Shown: positions 18,367-25,629 of the stretch, one piece after another
Numbering within the stretch: the stretch's first letter is position 1
Layout of the letters: the number at the start of each line of letters is the position of its first letter
Assembly (NCBI GenBank): GCA_028689495.1
Contig: JAQTWB010000021.1
Span: 1 to 41,925, forward strand
DNA length: 41,925 nucleotides
Direction of reading: 5' to 3'
Origin: a bacterium
GTDB lineage: Bacteria > Bdellovibrionota_C > UBA2361 > SZUA-149 > JAQTWB01
Notes under the pieces: model-generated
Seen by the model: the letters and a program-made list of their open reading frames with translations, nothing else
Database searches by the model: none
Told to the model about the DNA's origin: nothing
Made by a program: the position numbers and the translations under genes

Positions 18367-18960
18367 ATGAGTAGTGATATTAAGAATTTAGGCGCAGGCA
18401 AGTTTAAAAGAAAAGTCCGCCGCAAACTCGGGTTATTTATTGACGGAGTTGGCCTCGATCGCGCCACTCGCCGTATAAGTCGCAAAGTCGACCTCCAAAA
18501 ATTTGTTGCCGGCCTGACCGAAGGACTCGTTCCCAGCATTGCTCGCTACTACACTCTTATCCCTTGTGAAGATGATGCCCGACAATTGGCCTTCCTTGAT
18601 GCTGTCAGTCGCGCCGGTATGGATGTTGTCCACAAAAGACTCCCGCCCAAACACATAAAGCGTCCTGTGGCGGTGGATGTCAGCATGGCAACTGACATTC
18701 TCACATTTTCCTTTGGCGCATACGACAACCCGGAACTCTCTCTGGAAGAATCCGTAAAGGCTCCCCAGGAAGAAGCCGTGCAGCGCATCGCACTTATCGT
18801 CTGCCCCAGTCGTGAGTTGATTCCGGCCATCGAAACAGCCACCCGTCTCGGCGTAAAAACTTCGCTTGCCGACTTCGGCCTTTACGGCAGCTCGGACGAC
18901 TGGAGAGGAATTGACCGCTGGATCGACCTTTCGACTTCAGAAACCATCTGGAGAGATTAA
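18367..18960 (+). CDS. NYN/PIN-like domain protein, possibly degenerate
   Basis: The 197-residue product resembles NYN-domain ribonucleases (LabA-like): LGLFIDGVGLDRA with Asp26, a central ARQLAFLDAVSRAGMDVVHKRL, then VAVDVSMATDI (Asp104 and Asp110) and a last strand-helix unit LIVCPSRELIPAIETATRLGVKT. In canonical members this last unit reads SGDxDF with another catalytic Asp; here it reads CPSREL, so an acidic residue seems lost. A basic N-terminus (KFKRKVRRK) may bind nucleic acid. Substrate is unknown. AAAGG lies ten bases before the ATG. Confidence 0.6.
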   Translation: MSSDIKNLGAGKFKRKVRRKLGLFIDGVGLDRATRRISRKVDLQKFVAGLTEGLVPSIARYYTLIPCEDDARQLAFLDAVSRAGMDVVHKRLPPKHIKRPVAVDVSMATDILTFSFGAYDNPELSLEESVKAPQEEAVQRIALIVCPSRELIPAIETATRLGVKTSLADFGLYGSSDDWRGIDRWIDLSTSETIWRD

Positions 18961-19500
18961 AAAACTCGATTGTTGGCCGGTTTCCAAGAAATCGGCCAAC
19001 CTCCCCCTCCTATTGACCTCCCCAAATCTGCGGAGTATTGGTGCGTTGTGTTCTATGTTGGTTTAGCGTCTAGCCCAAAGTCTCCCGAGAAGGCTTTCTC
19101 TGTATTAATTTTCTCGAGTTTTTCCATGGGCGAGATCAGCAAATCAAACATTAGAAAACAAATCTTGGAAACTTGATGACTTAATGAGTTGGGAGAGGTT
19201 TTACCAGCTGATTACCGAAGAAGCAGCAATCAATTTACGTCGGTCAGAGATACAAATTGATAGGGCCTAATTAATCGGGCCTAAGGGCGCCTGCCCTTGT
19301 TTTCAATGTGTCGTATACGATGTTTCGTTGCTGTGGCACCCCGTATCCGTGGTGATATCCGTGATGATGTCCATCGCAATATCCATCGTGGATCCATCGT
19401 AGCGTGCATTTTCCTCCGTTCATCTGGTCCCTTTCATCCCCTGCCATTCCCCATCATTCCACGACCGTAGTAACAACATCCAAATGGATTGAGGTGCCTC
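18961..19500. other. Non-coding region with hairpin and degenerate short repeats
   Basis: No convincing gene lies in these 540 bp. A 13-bp stem with a 3-nt loop (18972-19000; GTTGGCCGGTTTC paired with GAAATCGGCCAAC, one G-T pair) starts 12 bp after the NYN-like gene and probably ends its transcript, although no T tract follows. From 19344 a run of degenerate 12-bp units begins (listed separately). Confidence 0.5.
19344..19403. repeat. Five degenerate 12-bp direct repeats upstream of PEP-CTERM gene
   Basis: Consecutive units TATCCGTGGTGA, TATCCGTGATGA, TGTCCATCGCAA, TATCCATCGTGG and ATCCATCGTAGC lie head to tail about 100 bp before the PEP-CTERM gene. They could be binding sites for a regulator spaced about one helical turn apart, or simple replication-slippage sequence. 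There is no unique spacer, so this is not a CRISPR array. Confidence 0.55.
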
Positions 19501-20196
19501 ATGATCCGACTCGCAACCAAAACAACAAAACGCGTTCCAACCGCTGTTCTCCTGTCCCTTCTCATAACTCTTGGTCTGCTTGCTGCGGCACTCCCCGTGT
19601 CGGCTACCACCGTAACATTTAACCTTGATACTGAATTCAGCGGAGCAACCAGCCCATCTGGAGTAGCGCCATGGGCTTCGGTCGAAATCAGCGACCTTAC
19701 ACCAACCTCAGTTGCCGTAACTTTTGACACCTTTGGTCTGACGGCAAGTGAATTCGTCAGCAGCCTGGCCCTCAATTTAACACCATCCCTGGACCTTGGG
19801 ACGCTGGTTTTAAGCTCGTTCAGCTCGACTTCGAGTCTGCCAACTTACGAACTGCAACATGACAGCTACAAAATGGACGGCGATGGTTATTACGATCTGA
19901 AATTTTCCTGGTCGACATCTCAGGGTAGTCGCTTCACCGCTGGTAGCGTATTCTCGTTTGTCATAACCGGATTGCAAAGCGGAGACTTCCTCTACTACGA
20001 TCAGGGTGGGAGCAAAGGAGATTATTATGCCGCAGCCCATGTTCAGGGCATAGGAACATCGGCATCACTGAGCGGCTGGATTGGAGCTTCGCAATATACT
20101 GAAACCAGCAATGCGGTTCCTGAACCGGCGACCCTGTCCCTGCTTGGGCTGAGCCTGCTCGGTGCGACATTGGCCAAGAAACGAAAGAGCGCCTAA
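19501..20196 (+). CDS. PEP-CTERM sorting-domain exported protein
   Basis: A 231-residue exported protein. It has a signal peptide (basic start, hydrophobic LLSLLITLGLLAAALPVSA), a beta-rich Ser/Thr/Gly-rich body without a recognised catalytic domain, and a C-terminal VPEPATLSLLGLSLLGATLA followed by KKRKSA. That tail is the PEP-CTERM signal handled by an exosortase (EpsH/XrtA type) and usually linked to exopolysaccharide production. The exosortase gene is not in the window. I chose the ATG at 19501, which has GAGGTG just before it, over an upstream TTG. Confidence 0.9.
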   Translation: MIRLATKTTKRVPTAVLLSLLITLGLLAAALPVSATTVTFNLDTEFSGATSPSGVAPWASVEISDLTPTSVAVTFDTFGLTASEFVSSLALNLTPSLDLGTLVLSSFSSTSSLPTYELQHDSYKMDGDGYYDLKFSWSTSQGSRFTAGSVFSFVITGLQSGDFLYYDQGGSKGDYYAAAHVQGIGTSASLSGWIGASQYTETSNAVPEPATLSLLGLSLLGATLAKKRKSA

Positions 20197-20216
20197 GACT
20201 GTTCGCAACACTCCCA

Positions 20217-20765
20217 TCAGCGCCGCTTGCTGAAAAAGCGCGCAAGCAGTTCCTCGGACTCTTGCGCGCATATTCCCGTCACAATTTCTGGGAGCTGATT
20301 AGTTCCGGGATGTACCTTCCCACCAAGCTCCAGCAGATTGTAAATGCTGCCCGCAGCTCCAGCTCGCTTGTCATGGGCGGCAAAAACCACCCGGCCCACT
20401 CGCGCATTGAGGATAGCACCAGCGCACATCGTGCAAGGCTCCAGAGTCACATACAATGTCGCCTCGTTCAGACGCCAACCATGGCGAACTTCGCCAGCCC
20501 GCCTTAAAGCAAGGACCTCGGCGTGAGCCGTCGCATCAAAAGCGGCCTCCACCTCATTGTGAGCCCGAGCAATAATCTCACCTGCGACAACAACAACCGC
20601 ACCAACCGGCACCTCACCTTTCGTCGCCGCGGACTCTGCCAGCTGCAAAGCTTCACGCATCATACGCTCGTCAAAAACAGAAGAAACGGTAGAAGAAGAT
20701 GGAGGCATTGGCAAACCGAAAATGTTGAGGCCTAGTTTAATGTTAGCGGTAGAGCTGTTTTGCAT
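20217..20765 (-). CDS. tadA: tRNA-specific adenosine deaminase (A34 to I34)
   Basis: TadA deaminates the wobble adenosine of tRNA-Arg(ACG) to inosine. The zinc-site motifs are present: HAEVLALRRAG with the catalytic Glu, and PCTMCAGAILNARV. It also has VPVGAVVV early and GSIYNLL after the zinc site. A start at 20765 gives a 25-30 residue leader before the conserved DERMMREAL; the Met codons at 20708 or just before MREAL are plausible later starts. Its 5' end abuts a full TACCGT-family repeat. The target tRNA-Arg(ACG) gene is in this window at 26993-27069. Confidence 0.95.
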   Translation of the reverse strand: MQNSSTANIKLGLNIFGLPMPPSSSTVSSVFDERMMREALQLAESAATKGEVPVGAVVVVAGEIIARAHNEVEAAFDATAHAEVLALRRAGEVRHGWRLNEATLYVTLEPCTMCAGAILNARVGRVVFAAHDKRAGAAGSIYNLLELGGKVHPGTNQLPEIVTGICAQESEELLARFFSKRR

Positions 20766-20768
20766 ATT

Positions 20769-20980
20769 ACACCGTGTCAAAAAACTCTACCAAAGGTAAC
20801 AAAGTAGAAAATACGGGCACGGTATAATCAAACTCCGCAGGAGTTTGGCAAGCGAAGCTTGCAATAGCCTGAAATTTCTTAAATTTCAGGCAAGATAACC
20901 AATACCGTTTCAATTATAAAAAGAGTAAAAAATCTTTGATTTTTTCAGCTAAAAGCTACGACCATTTTTTGAAACGGTAT
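20769..20980. repeat. TACCGT-family structured repeat (MITE-like), full copy 2
   Basis: This 212-bp copy has the same order as the one at 2441-2655: unit A, linker hairpins, unit B (from 20902). Linker hairpins include AAACTCC/GGAGTTT, the invariant GCAAGC-gaa-GCTTGC, and at 20867-20891 an 11-bp perfect stem (GCCTGAAATTT/AAATTTCAGGC). The latter differs from copy 1 by paired, compensatory changes. TA flanks the ends. Confidence 0.85.
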
Positions 20981-21207
20981 ACATAACAAATTCTCAAGCG
21001 ACCTATACATGCTTGCTCATGGAGTGACCATGAGACAAAACGGCCAGCGATGGACATCAATCTTTTTCGCGCAGGCACATACCCGACAAAGACAGAAGAC
21101 TAAACAGAAGCTGGCACCATCTGGGAGAATATGGGCGGAAGCTGAGACGGCCGGTTCACCCGCGCGGACGGCAACCACTTTTCGCTAGAGGAGTAGAATC
21201 TCCAGAA
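20981..21207. other. Non-coding spacer at the island's left side
   Basis: No gene, tRNA fragment or clear attachment repeat is visible. It holds a short palindrome (CATGGAGTGACCATG, about 21019) and then unremarkable sequence up to the hicB stop. With the preceding repeat it forms the left margin of the accessory region. Confidence 0.35.
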
Positions 21208-21543
21208 TCAAGCAGCGAGATCTTCCAAGGCTTCCTTTATCATCGCATTAAGGCTTTCGCCCTTTTGGGCCGCCTTCTCCGCCAGCTGCCGGTGAAGCGC
21301 TGGCTCAACACGGACAACAAATTTCCCGGAATAGGGTTTCTCTGGCGGAACACCTTCTTCTTTGCAAGCCTTTATGTAATGTTTAATAGAGTTATGAAAG
21401 TCACTCAGCAGTTCCTTGACCGAGCGCCCTTCGAAGCTGATGATATCTCTGGTGTTGATAACTCTGCCAACCAGGATGCCATCTCTCTCATCAAGGTGGT
21501 ATTCAGCAAGATATCCTTGATATTCAAGCAGTTGATTTGCCAT
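21208..21543 (-). CDS. hicB: HicB-family antitoxin
   Basis: HicB antitoxins bind HicA and repress their own operon. The 111-residue product has the partially degraded RNase H-like N-domain (YLAEYHLDERDGILVGRVINTRDIISFEG, FHNSIKHYIKACKEEG) and a C-terminal ribbon-helix-helix DNA-binding segment (GKFVVRVEPALHRQLAEKAAQKGESLNAMIKEAL). It lies 11 bp downstream of hicA on the same strand, the standard toxin-first order, and begins the accessory island. Confidence 0.92.
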   Translation of the reverse strand: MANQLLEYQGYLAEYHLDERDGILVGRVINTRDIISFEGRSVKELLSDFHNSIKHYIKACKEEGVPPEKPYSGKFVVRVEPALHRQLAEKAAQKGESLNAMIKEALEDLAA

Positions 21544-21554
21544 GTGGGGCCTCC

Positions 21555-21794
21555 TTATTTTCCTAAAAATTCTCTAAACAATTCGACAGCATACCTCTTA
21601 AGCTCCTTTTGTGGGTGCGGCCGGTGAATGTTTAATCTCTTTTCTCCAAGCCTGAACTGCACCCGTGAGCCGCTACCCTCAATGATCGACCCGCCAAGAC
21701 CCGAAATGAGGCTGACAACATCGGAGTATTTCACATCACTGCGCGTTGGCTTCTCCCGGATTCTCTCAAGAGTTTGTTGCTGTTTTCTGTTCAT
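21555..21794 (-). CDS. hicA: HicA-family mRNA interferase toxin
   Basis: HicA toxins cleave mRNA through a dsRNA-binding-like fold with a catalytic His. The 79-residue product has the N-terminally extended HicA form (RSDVKYSDVVSLISGLGGSIIEGSGSRVQFRLG) and the conserved NIHRPHPQKELKRYAVELFREFL, where His57 is the likely catalytic residue. It appears intact and paired with hicB, so the module is probably functional and may help retain the island. Confidence 0.92.
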   Translation of the reverse strand: MNRKQQQTLERIREKPTRSDVKYSDVVSLISGLGGSIIEGSGSRVQFRLGEKRLNIHRPHPQKELKRYAVELFREFLGK

Positions 21795-21912
21795 GGGGAC
21801 ATGATATCAGATGATGATACTATATCAAACGGAAAATTTAATTTGTCGAACAGATCTTGGTATTGGCCGAGAAGTGGTTCTCTATGAATGAAAAAAACTT
21901 GGTTGCACGTTC

Positions 21913-22363
21913 GATTAAAAGAACTCAAGGCAAAATGGGACCAGGTTAACCTGCAAGAGAAGGTCCTCGTATTGAACAAAACAAAGAACGGCAAGTCGCG
22001 GCGCGTTCCCCTGTCTTCCGTTGCCATCGGAACTCTTGAACAGCTGCCACGTGAGTCTGACCTTCACCGGTCGAGCCAGGGACTCACATCCAGGACATCA
22101 AGCGGCAATGGGAGAGAATTCGAGAATCAACCGGATTCAAGGACCTGACGATTCATGACTTACGCCGAACTGCCGGATCGCAGATGGCCCACAACCAGGT
22201 GAGCCCGTTCTTTATTGGCGGAGTGCTCGGGCACGAAGACCAGAGAACCACACTCAAATTTTACATGATGCAGTCTGAGCAGGTGCTGCTTGGAGCGGTC
22301 GAAACTCTGGCATCGGTGCTCAAGCAAGCAATGCCAGAGGAGGAGTCGCGCCAGGCGGCGTGA
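21913..22363 (+). pseudogene. Tyrosine recombinase 3' fragment, copy 1
   Basis: This fragment encodes the C-terminal catalytic part of a tyrosine integrase: RLKELKAKWDQVNL, TKNGKSRRVPLS, HDLRRTAGSQMAH, LGHEDQRTTLKFYMM. The N-terminal half is missing, and a 10-bp deletion after the RES codons (relative to copy 2) shifts the frame, so it cannot make an active enzyme. It ends in ESRQAA and a TGA. An ATG at 21888 gives a short open frame but nothing recognisable upstream. Copy 2 at 23906-24366 is about 98-99% identical by eye. Confidence 0.85.
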
Positions 22364-22393
22364 GCACACCTCATTTAACCGTTACTAAGGCAA

Positions 22394-22457
22394 TGACCCT
22401 CCCCCTTTTTCGTGGACACCAGGAATGGTGTAAAAGTACGAAAAAGGGGGAGGGTCA
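22394..22457. mobile_element. 64-bp palindromic element made of two IS-like ends
   Basis: An exact 19-bp inverted repeat (TGACCCTCCCCCTTTTTCG and its complement) has inner arms that also pair (ACACC/GGTGT), leaving a 6-nt centre. The left arm extended to CGTGGACACC recurs at 23877-23903. TG...CA outer bases and the GTGGACACC tail resemble termini of IS3-type elements, so this looks like two IS ends fused with the interior lost. As RNA it would form a very stable hairpin between copy 1 of the integrase fragment and the cassette. Confidence 0.75.
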
Positions 22458-22557
22458 ATATGCTTAATCCTTTAGCACTTTCACTTTATATCCCTTGCGT
22501 GCAGTTTACGAGAAAAGTAATGTCATCTGCGTCTAAATGTAGCTTAAGGAATAAACG

Positions 22558-23697
22558 TTGCGCTTAATACAGCTCATTATCAGCCAACTATATGACTTGA
22601 TGTATTATTGGCGTATTACCTTACGCAATATCACAAAAGCCGCGCCTCGGGGTGCTTTACATATCTTCACTTTTATTACGACAACATATATAGTTTTTCT
22701 TCCCCTAGCTCATTCCAATAGCTTTCAATCAGATCCATCGCAGTTCCAGTACTATTTTATCGGCGCTACACCACAAAATACATTGGCTTTTAACAAATTC
22801 CCTCTCCTACTGCTTATTGCATCGATAGCAGATTACATATTTTACCACTGCACCTATCTTCAAATGTTCAAAACAGTTACTACCCAACATGTACTGCTTG
22901 CGTCAGAAGATATCGCTCAAAGCTGCTTGGTCACTAATAAAATAGCACGTGATGCCGTAGAGTTAACATTAGGTAGAAAAGGAGCGTCACTCGACAAAAA
23001 ACAAAAGTGCAAACATCTATCGAGCGCTATTAAGGTTACTTTGAATAGTATTGATGATCTTATTAAGAAGTTTGGCCAAAACAGTAGATATGATTATATC
23101 TCAAGCAATGTGATGATATTTTTGGGGCATGAAGGTCTAGATGGTCGTAAGACCCAAATGGTAAAGCAAGGGCTCGAAACGAAGAATATGTATTCTGATT
23201 TTCTTTGTTTAAAAAACGAATCTTGTGGGTGGCTTCAGGTGCGATTTGAAAGCAAGAATTCCGCCAAGAAATATAAAATGAACGGTAATAGCCTGCTAGT
23301 GCATAAAGAACTGTGCCGTGTTGCACCAGGAGCATGCAATGCATACTACGTTGGGAAGGACTTGTTGCTCCCAAATTCCAGAAACGATCGCCCCCTTCAG
23401 TTCGTCAAAATAAATGACGTTAATAGAATCGATTTTCAGGGTGAGCATCGAACTGAACTTCAGCGCGAGGCGCGTGAGTTGTTTAAAGGTGTAGATATTC
23501 TGAGCTTCATCTGTTTTCCGTTAATTTATGCGGATGAGGTAGTAGGAGTACTGAATATTAATTCTAGTAATTACTTTGTTGGTGGTATGAATAACGAAGA
23601 TAGTGCTATTATAAACTCAATAGTATTACCTTCACTAGATTCATTATCTTCGTTAGTTTTTGAATGGAGGACTCTAAGGTATGGGAAAGCAATATAA
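22558..23697 (+). CDS. Two-helix membrane protein with GAF-like C-terminal domain (unknown function)
   Basis: A 379-residue protein not recognised as a whole. Two hydrophobic helices (about residues 33-51 and 79-97) enclose a short, probably periplasmic loop. A helical linker follows, then a region whose last 60 residues (ILSFICFPLIYADEVVGVLNINSS, FVGGMNNEDSAIINSIVLPSL) match the end of a GAF-type sensory domain. The likely topology is a membrane-anchored cytoplasmic sensor without a visible output enzyme. Start is TTG with AAGGA six bases upstream. The gene is clearly more AT-rich than its surroundings, pointing to transfer. It overlaps the next small gene and is flanked by duplicated integrase fragments. 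Confidence 0.65.
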   Translation: MRLIQLIISQLYDLMYYWRITLRNITKAAPRGALHIFTFITTTYIVFLPLAHSNSFQSDPSQFQYYFIGATPQNTLAFNKFPLLLLIASIADYIFYHCTYLQMFKTVTTQHVLLASEDIAQSCLVTNKIARDAVELTLGRKGASLDKKQKCKHLSSAIKVTLNSIDDLIKKFGQNSRYDYISSNVMIFLGHEGLDGRKTQMVKQGLETKNMYSDFLCLKNESCGWLQVRFESKNSAKKYKMNGNSLLVHKELCRVAPGACNAYYVGKDLLLPNSRNDRPLQFVKINDVNRIDFQGEHRTELQREARELFKGVDILSFICFPLIYADEVVGVLNINSSNYFVGGMNNEDSAIINSIVLPSLDSLSSLVFEWRTLRYGKAI

Positions 23698-23911
23698 GCA
23701 TCAAATCCCTGACTTGGCTACAATATTCAAAAACTCTTTAGCGCAAAGTGAAGAAAGAAACCGCAAACGTAAAAGAATGGTAATTTCTACGCCGTCTTTT
23801 TTTAATCTTCAGACAGACCCTATGTACCTTCGCCAAGAGTCTGAGGAACTAGATGATCGCGACGATGAAGCCAGGATAACCCTCCCCCTTTTTCGTGGAC
23901 ACCGGGATTAA
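23681..23911 (+). CDS. Small highly charged protein, C-terminus altered by an IS end
   Basis: A 76-residue unrecognised protein, rich in Lys/Arg in the middle (EERNRKRKRMV) and Asp/Glu near the end (EELDDRDDEAR). It overlaps the membrane-GAF gene by 17 bp with AAGGT upstream, so the two are probably translated together as a pair. Its last residues (TLPLFRGHRD) are read from an IS-like end and the start of the integrase fragment, so the original C-terminus is likely lost or replaced. Confidence 0.5.
   Translation: MGKQYKHQIPDLATIFKNSLAQSEERNRKRKRMVISTPSFFNLQTDPMYLRQESEELDDRDDEARITLPLFRGHRD
23877..23903. mobile_element. Isolated IS-like terminal sequence
   Basis: A 27-bp sequence matches the left arm of the element at 22394-22457 with one difference (TAACCC for TGACCC), in the same orientation. 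It is joined two bases before the integrase fragment with no transposase next to it, marking a deletion or recombination breakpoint. Confidence 0.75.
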
Positions 23912-24366
23912 AAGAACTCAAGGCAAAATGGGACCAGGTTAACCTGCAGGAGAAGGTCCTCATATTGAACAAAACAAAGAACGGCAAGTCGCGGCGCGTT
24001 CCCCTGTCTTCCGTTACCATCGGAACGCTTGAACAGCTGCCACGTGAGTCTGAATATGTGTTCCCTTCACCGGTCGAGCCAGGGACTCACATCCAGGACA
24101 TCAAGCGGCAATGGGAGAGAATTCGAGAATCAACCGGATTCAAGGACCTGACGATTCATGACTTACGCCGAACTGCCGGATCGCAGATGGCCCACAACTA
24201 GGTGAGCCCGTTCTTTATTGGCGGAGTGCTCGGGCACGAAGACCAGAGAACCACACTCAAATTTTACATGATGCAGTCTGACCAGGTGCTGCTTGGAGCG
24301 GTCGAAACTCTGGCATCGGTGCTCAAGCAAGCAATGCCAGAGGAGGAGTCGCGCCAGGCGGCGTGA
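23906..24366 (+). pseudogene. Tyrosine recombinase 3' fragment, copy 2
   Basis: Same C-terminal catalytic region as the copy at 21913-22363, starting at the same base of the gene. Here the frame is intact through EYVFPSPVEPGTHIQDI and HDLRRTAG, but a CAG to TAG change gives a stop after MAHN, before the LGHEDQRTTLKFY box with the His and catalytic Tyr. The two copies carry different disabling lesions (this stop; the 10-bp deletion in copy 1), so both decayed independently after duplication. Confidence 0.88.
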
Positions 24367-24367
24367 G

Positions 24368-24603
24368 AGTTATGCCCGGGGAGCGTTTGCGCTTGAGATA
24401 GATAAACGGCGGCGCGGTAAAACTTAAGTAAAAACAATCAATTATCGCGGCATTTAGAGTTTTGCCTCCCTGTTCTACGCTCGGCCATCAAAAATGGGTG
24501 GCCGAAAGTTGGAGTTTGCTTTACAAGCGTTCAGCAATACACGCGTATTCCTTAGCGTATTTACGATTCATGTGACTATTCTACACAAGCCTTTTGCTGA
24601 AAT
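24368..24603. other. Leader region of the membrane protein/IrrE operon
   Basis: Non-coding. It contains a 7-bp hairpin stem (TCGGCCA at 24481-24487 and TGGCCGA at 24499-24505) and AT-rich sequence just before the start codon. No clear promoter hexamers or Shine-Dalgarno sequence were found for the next gene. Confidence 0.35.
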
Positions 24604-25098
24604 ATGAAACTTAAGAGTGCCGTGCTGTATATTTTAGTCGGTGTCGCGCTAACGATAGCGGTTCAAGTTTATACGGGCATCATACACTTTCAAGCCACCG
24701 TAGTAGAAGTATCGTTAGGTTATGAGGCTGTTAATGCGGGTCGGGAAGGAATTTTTGATTCAATTAGTTACGCGGCTCAAGTGGGACGTCTAGATGTTAT
24801 CTCCCTTATCTTTACTGTGGTGGCAGTGTTAATGGCCGGTGCAGTTGTTTTTGGTTATTCTTCTTTCCGCTCACAAGCTATTAGTGCTGCTAAAAATGAT
24901 GCTGCTGATGCTGCAACTGAGGCGATAAAAAAGGCATTAGACGGAAACTTATCTCATGAGATTAGAAAAATTGCTGAAGAGGTGATGCAGAAGCGAATGG
25001 TAGCTTATGTCACCAAAGCGCAGAATTTTAACGATGGGTTTGGCGTTGACAGCACCGACGAGTTAATATCCGCACTAGACCCACAGGAGGGGGAGTAA
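24604..25098 (+). CDS. Two-helix membrane protein of IrrE operon (unknown)
   Basis: A 164-residue unrecognised protein. There are two hydrophobic helices (about residues 5-25 and 64-87) with an external loop between them and a cytoplasmic Ala-rich, probably coiled-coil tail (AAKNDAADAATEAIKKAL, EIRKIAEEVMQKR). Its TAA overlaps the ATG of the peptidase gene by one base, so the two products are probably made together. A membrane partner or substrate for the peptidase is an inference from this coupling. Confidence 0.6.
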   Translation: MKLKSAVLYILVGVALTIAVQVYTGIIHFQATVVEVSLGYEAVNAGREGIFDSISYAAQVGRLDVISLIFTVVAVLMAGAVVFGYSSFRSQAISAAKNDAADAATEAIKKALDGNLSHEIRKIAEEVMQKRMVAYVTKAQNFNDGFGVDSTDELISALDPQEGE

Positions 25099-25595
25099 TG
25101 GATTATATTGATATCATAAATGATGCCCTAAATATCGATGAGCCCGCTATTGATGTTGAAGGGTTAATTCGTCGGTTCGGTATTATGCTAGAACCTAAGG
25201 CCAACCTTGAGACGGATATCTCCGGCCAAATTGAAAGGCTCGATGACGGTTTATATAAAATTTCGGCTAATGCAGATAATCATTACTATAGACGCCGATT
25301 TACTATGGCCCATGAACTCGGGCACTTTCTTCTACATCTAGATAAGATAGGGGATGGCGCGGATGACGATAAAATGTACCGTAGCACAGACAGTGGTCGA
25401 TTCTACAATAGGCTTATTAGTAGCTCTGATGAGAGGGATGCTAACCAATTCGCTGCTATGATTCTTATGCCAAGAAAACTCATGACGAAAGTTTGGGAAC
25501 AATACGGCAAGAAGGATAAGGGCAGAATGGCTAAAGCGTTCAAGGTGTCGCTTGGTGCACTTGAAATTAGATTACGAGACCTAAATTTAACATAA
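25098..25595 (+). CDS. ImmA/IrrE-family metallo-endopeptidase
   Basis: Members are zinc peptidases that cleave repressors (ImmA on ICEBs1) or regulate stress responses (IrrE). The 165-residue product has the zinc motif MAHELGHF (His72, Glu73, His76) and the downstream DERDANQFAAMILMP, which supplies the third ligand region, then a short helical tail. No helix-turn-helix domain is fused and no repressor gene is adjacent; instead it is coupled to a two-helix membrane protein. GGAGGGGG precedes the ATG. The location in an island with integrase remnants fits a mobile-element regulatory or defence role, not proven. Confidence 0.87.
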   Translation: MDYIDIINDALNIDEPAIDVEGLIRRFGIMLEPKANLETDISGQIERLDDGLYKISANADNHYYRRRFTMAHELGHFLLHLDKIGDGADDDKMYRSTDSGRFYNRLISSSDERDANQFAAMILMPRKLMTKVWEQYGKKDKGRMAKAFKVSLGALEIRLRDLNLT

Positions 25596-25629
25596 CCCCT
25601 GGCTAGCCTTCTTATAATGAGTCCACTGG

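Noticed and set aside
18970-19176. 68-codon plus-strand frame after the NYN-like gene
   Set aside because: It starts inside the hairpin, lacks a ribosome-binding site and has no protein-like pattern.
19344-19403. CRISPR array
   Set aside because: Units are contiguous 12-mers without spacers and are degenerate; no cas genes in the window.
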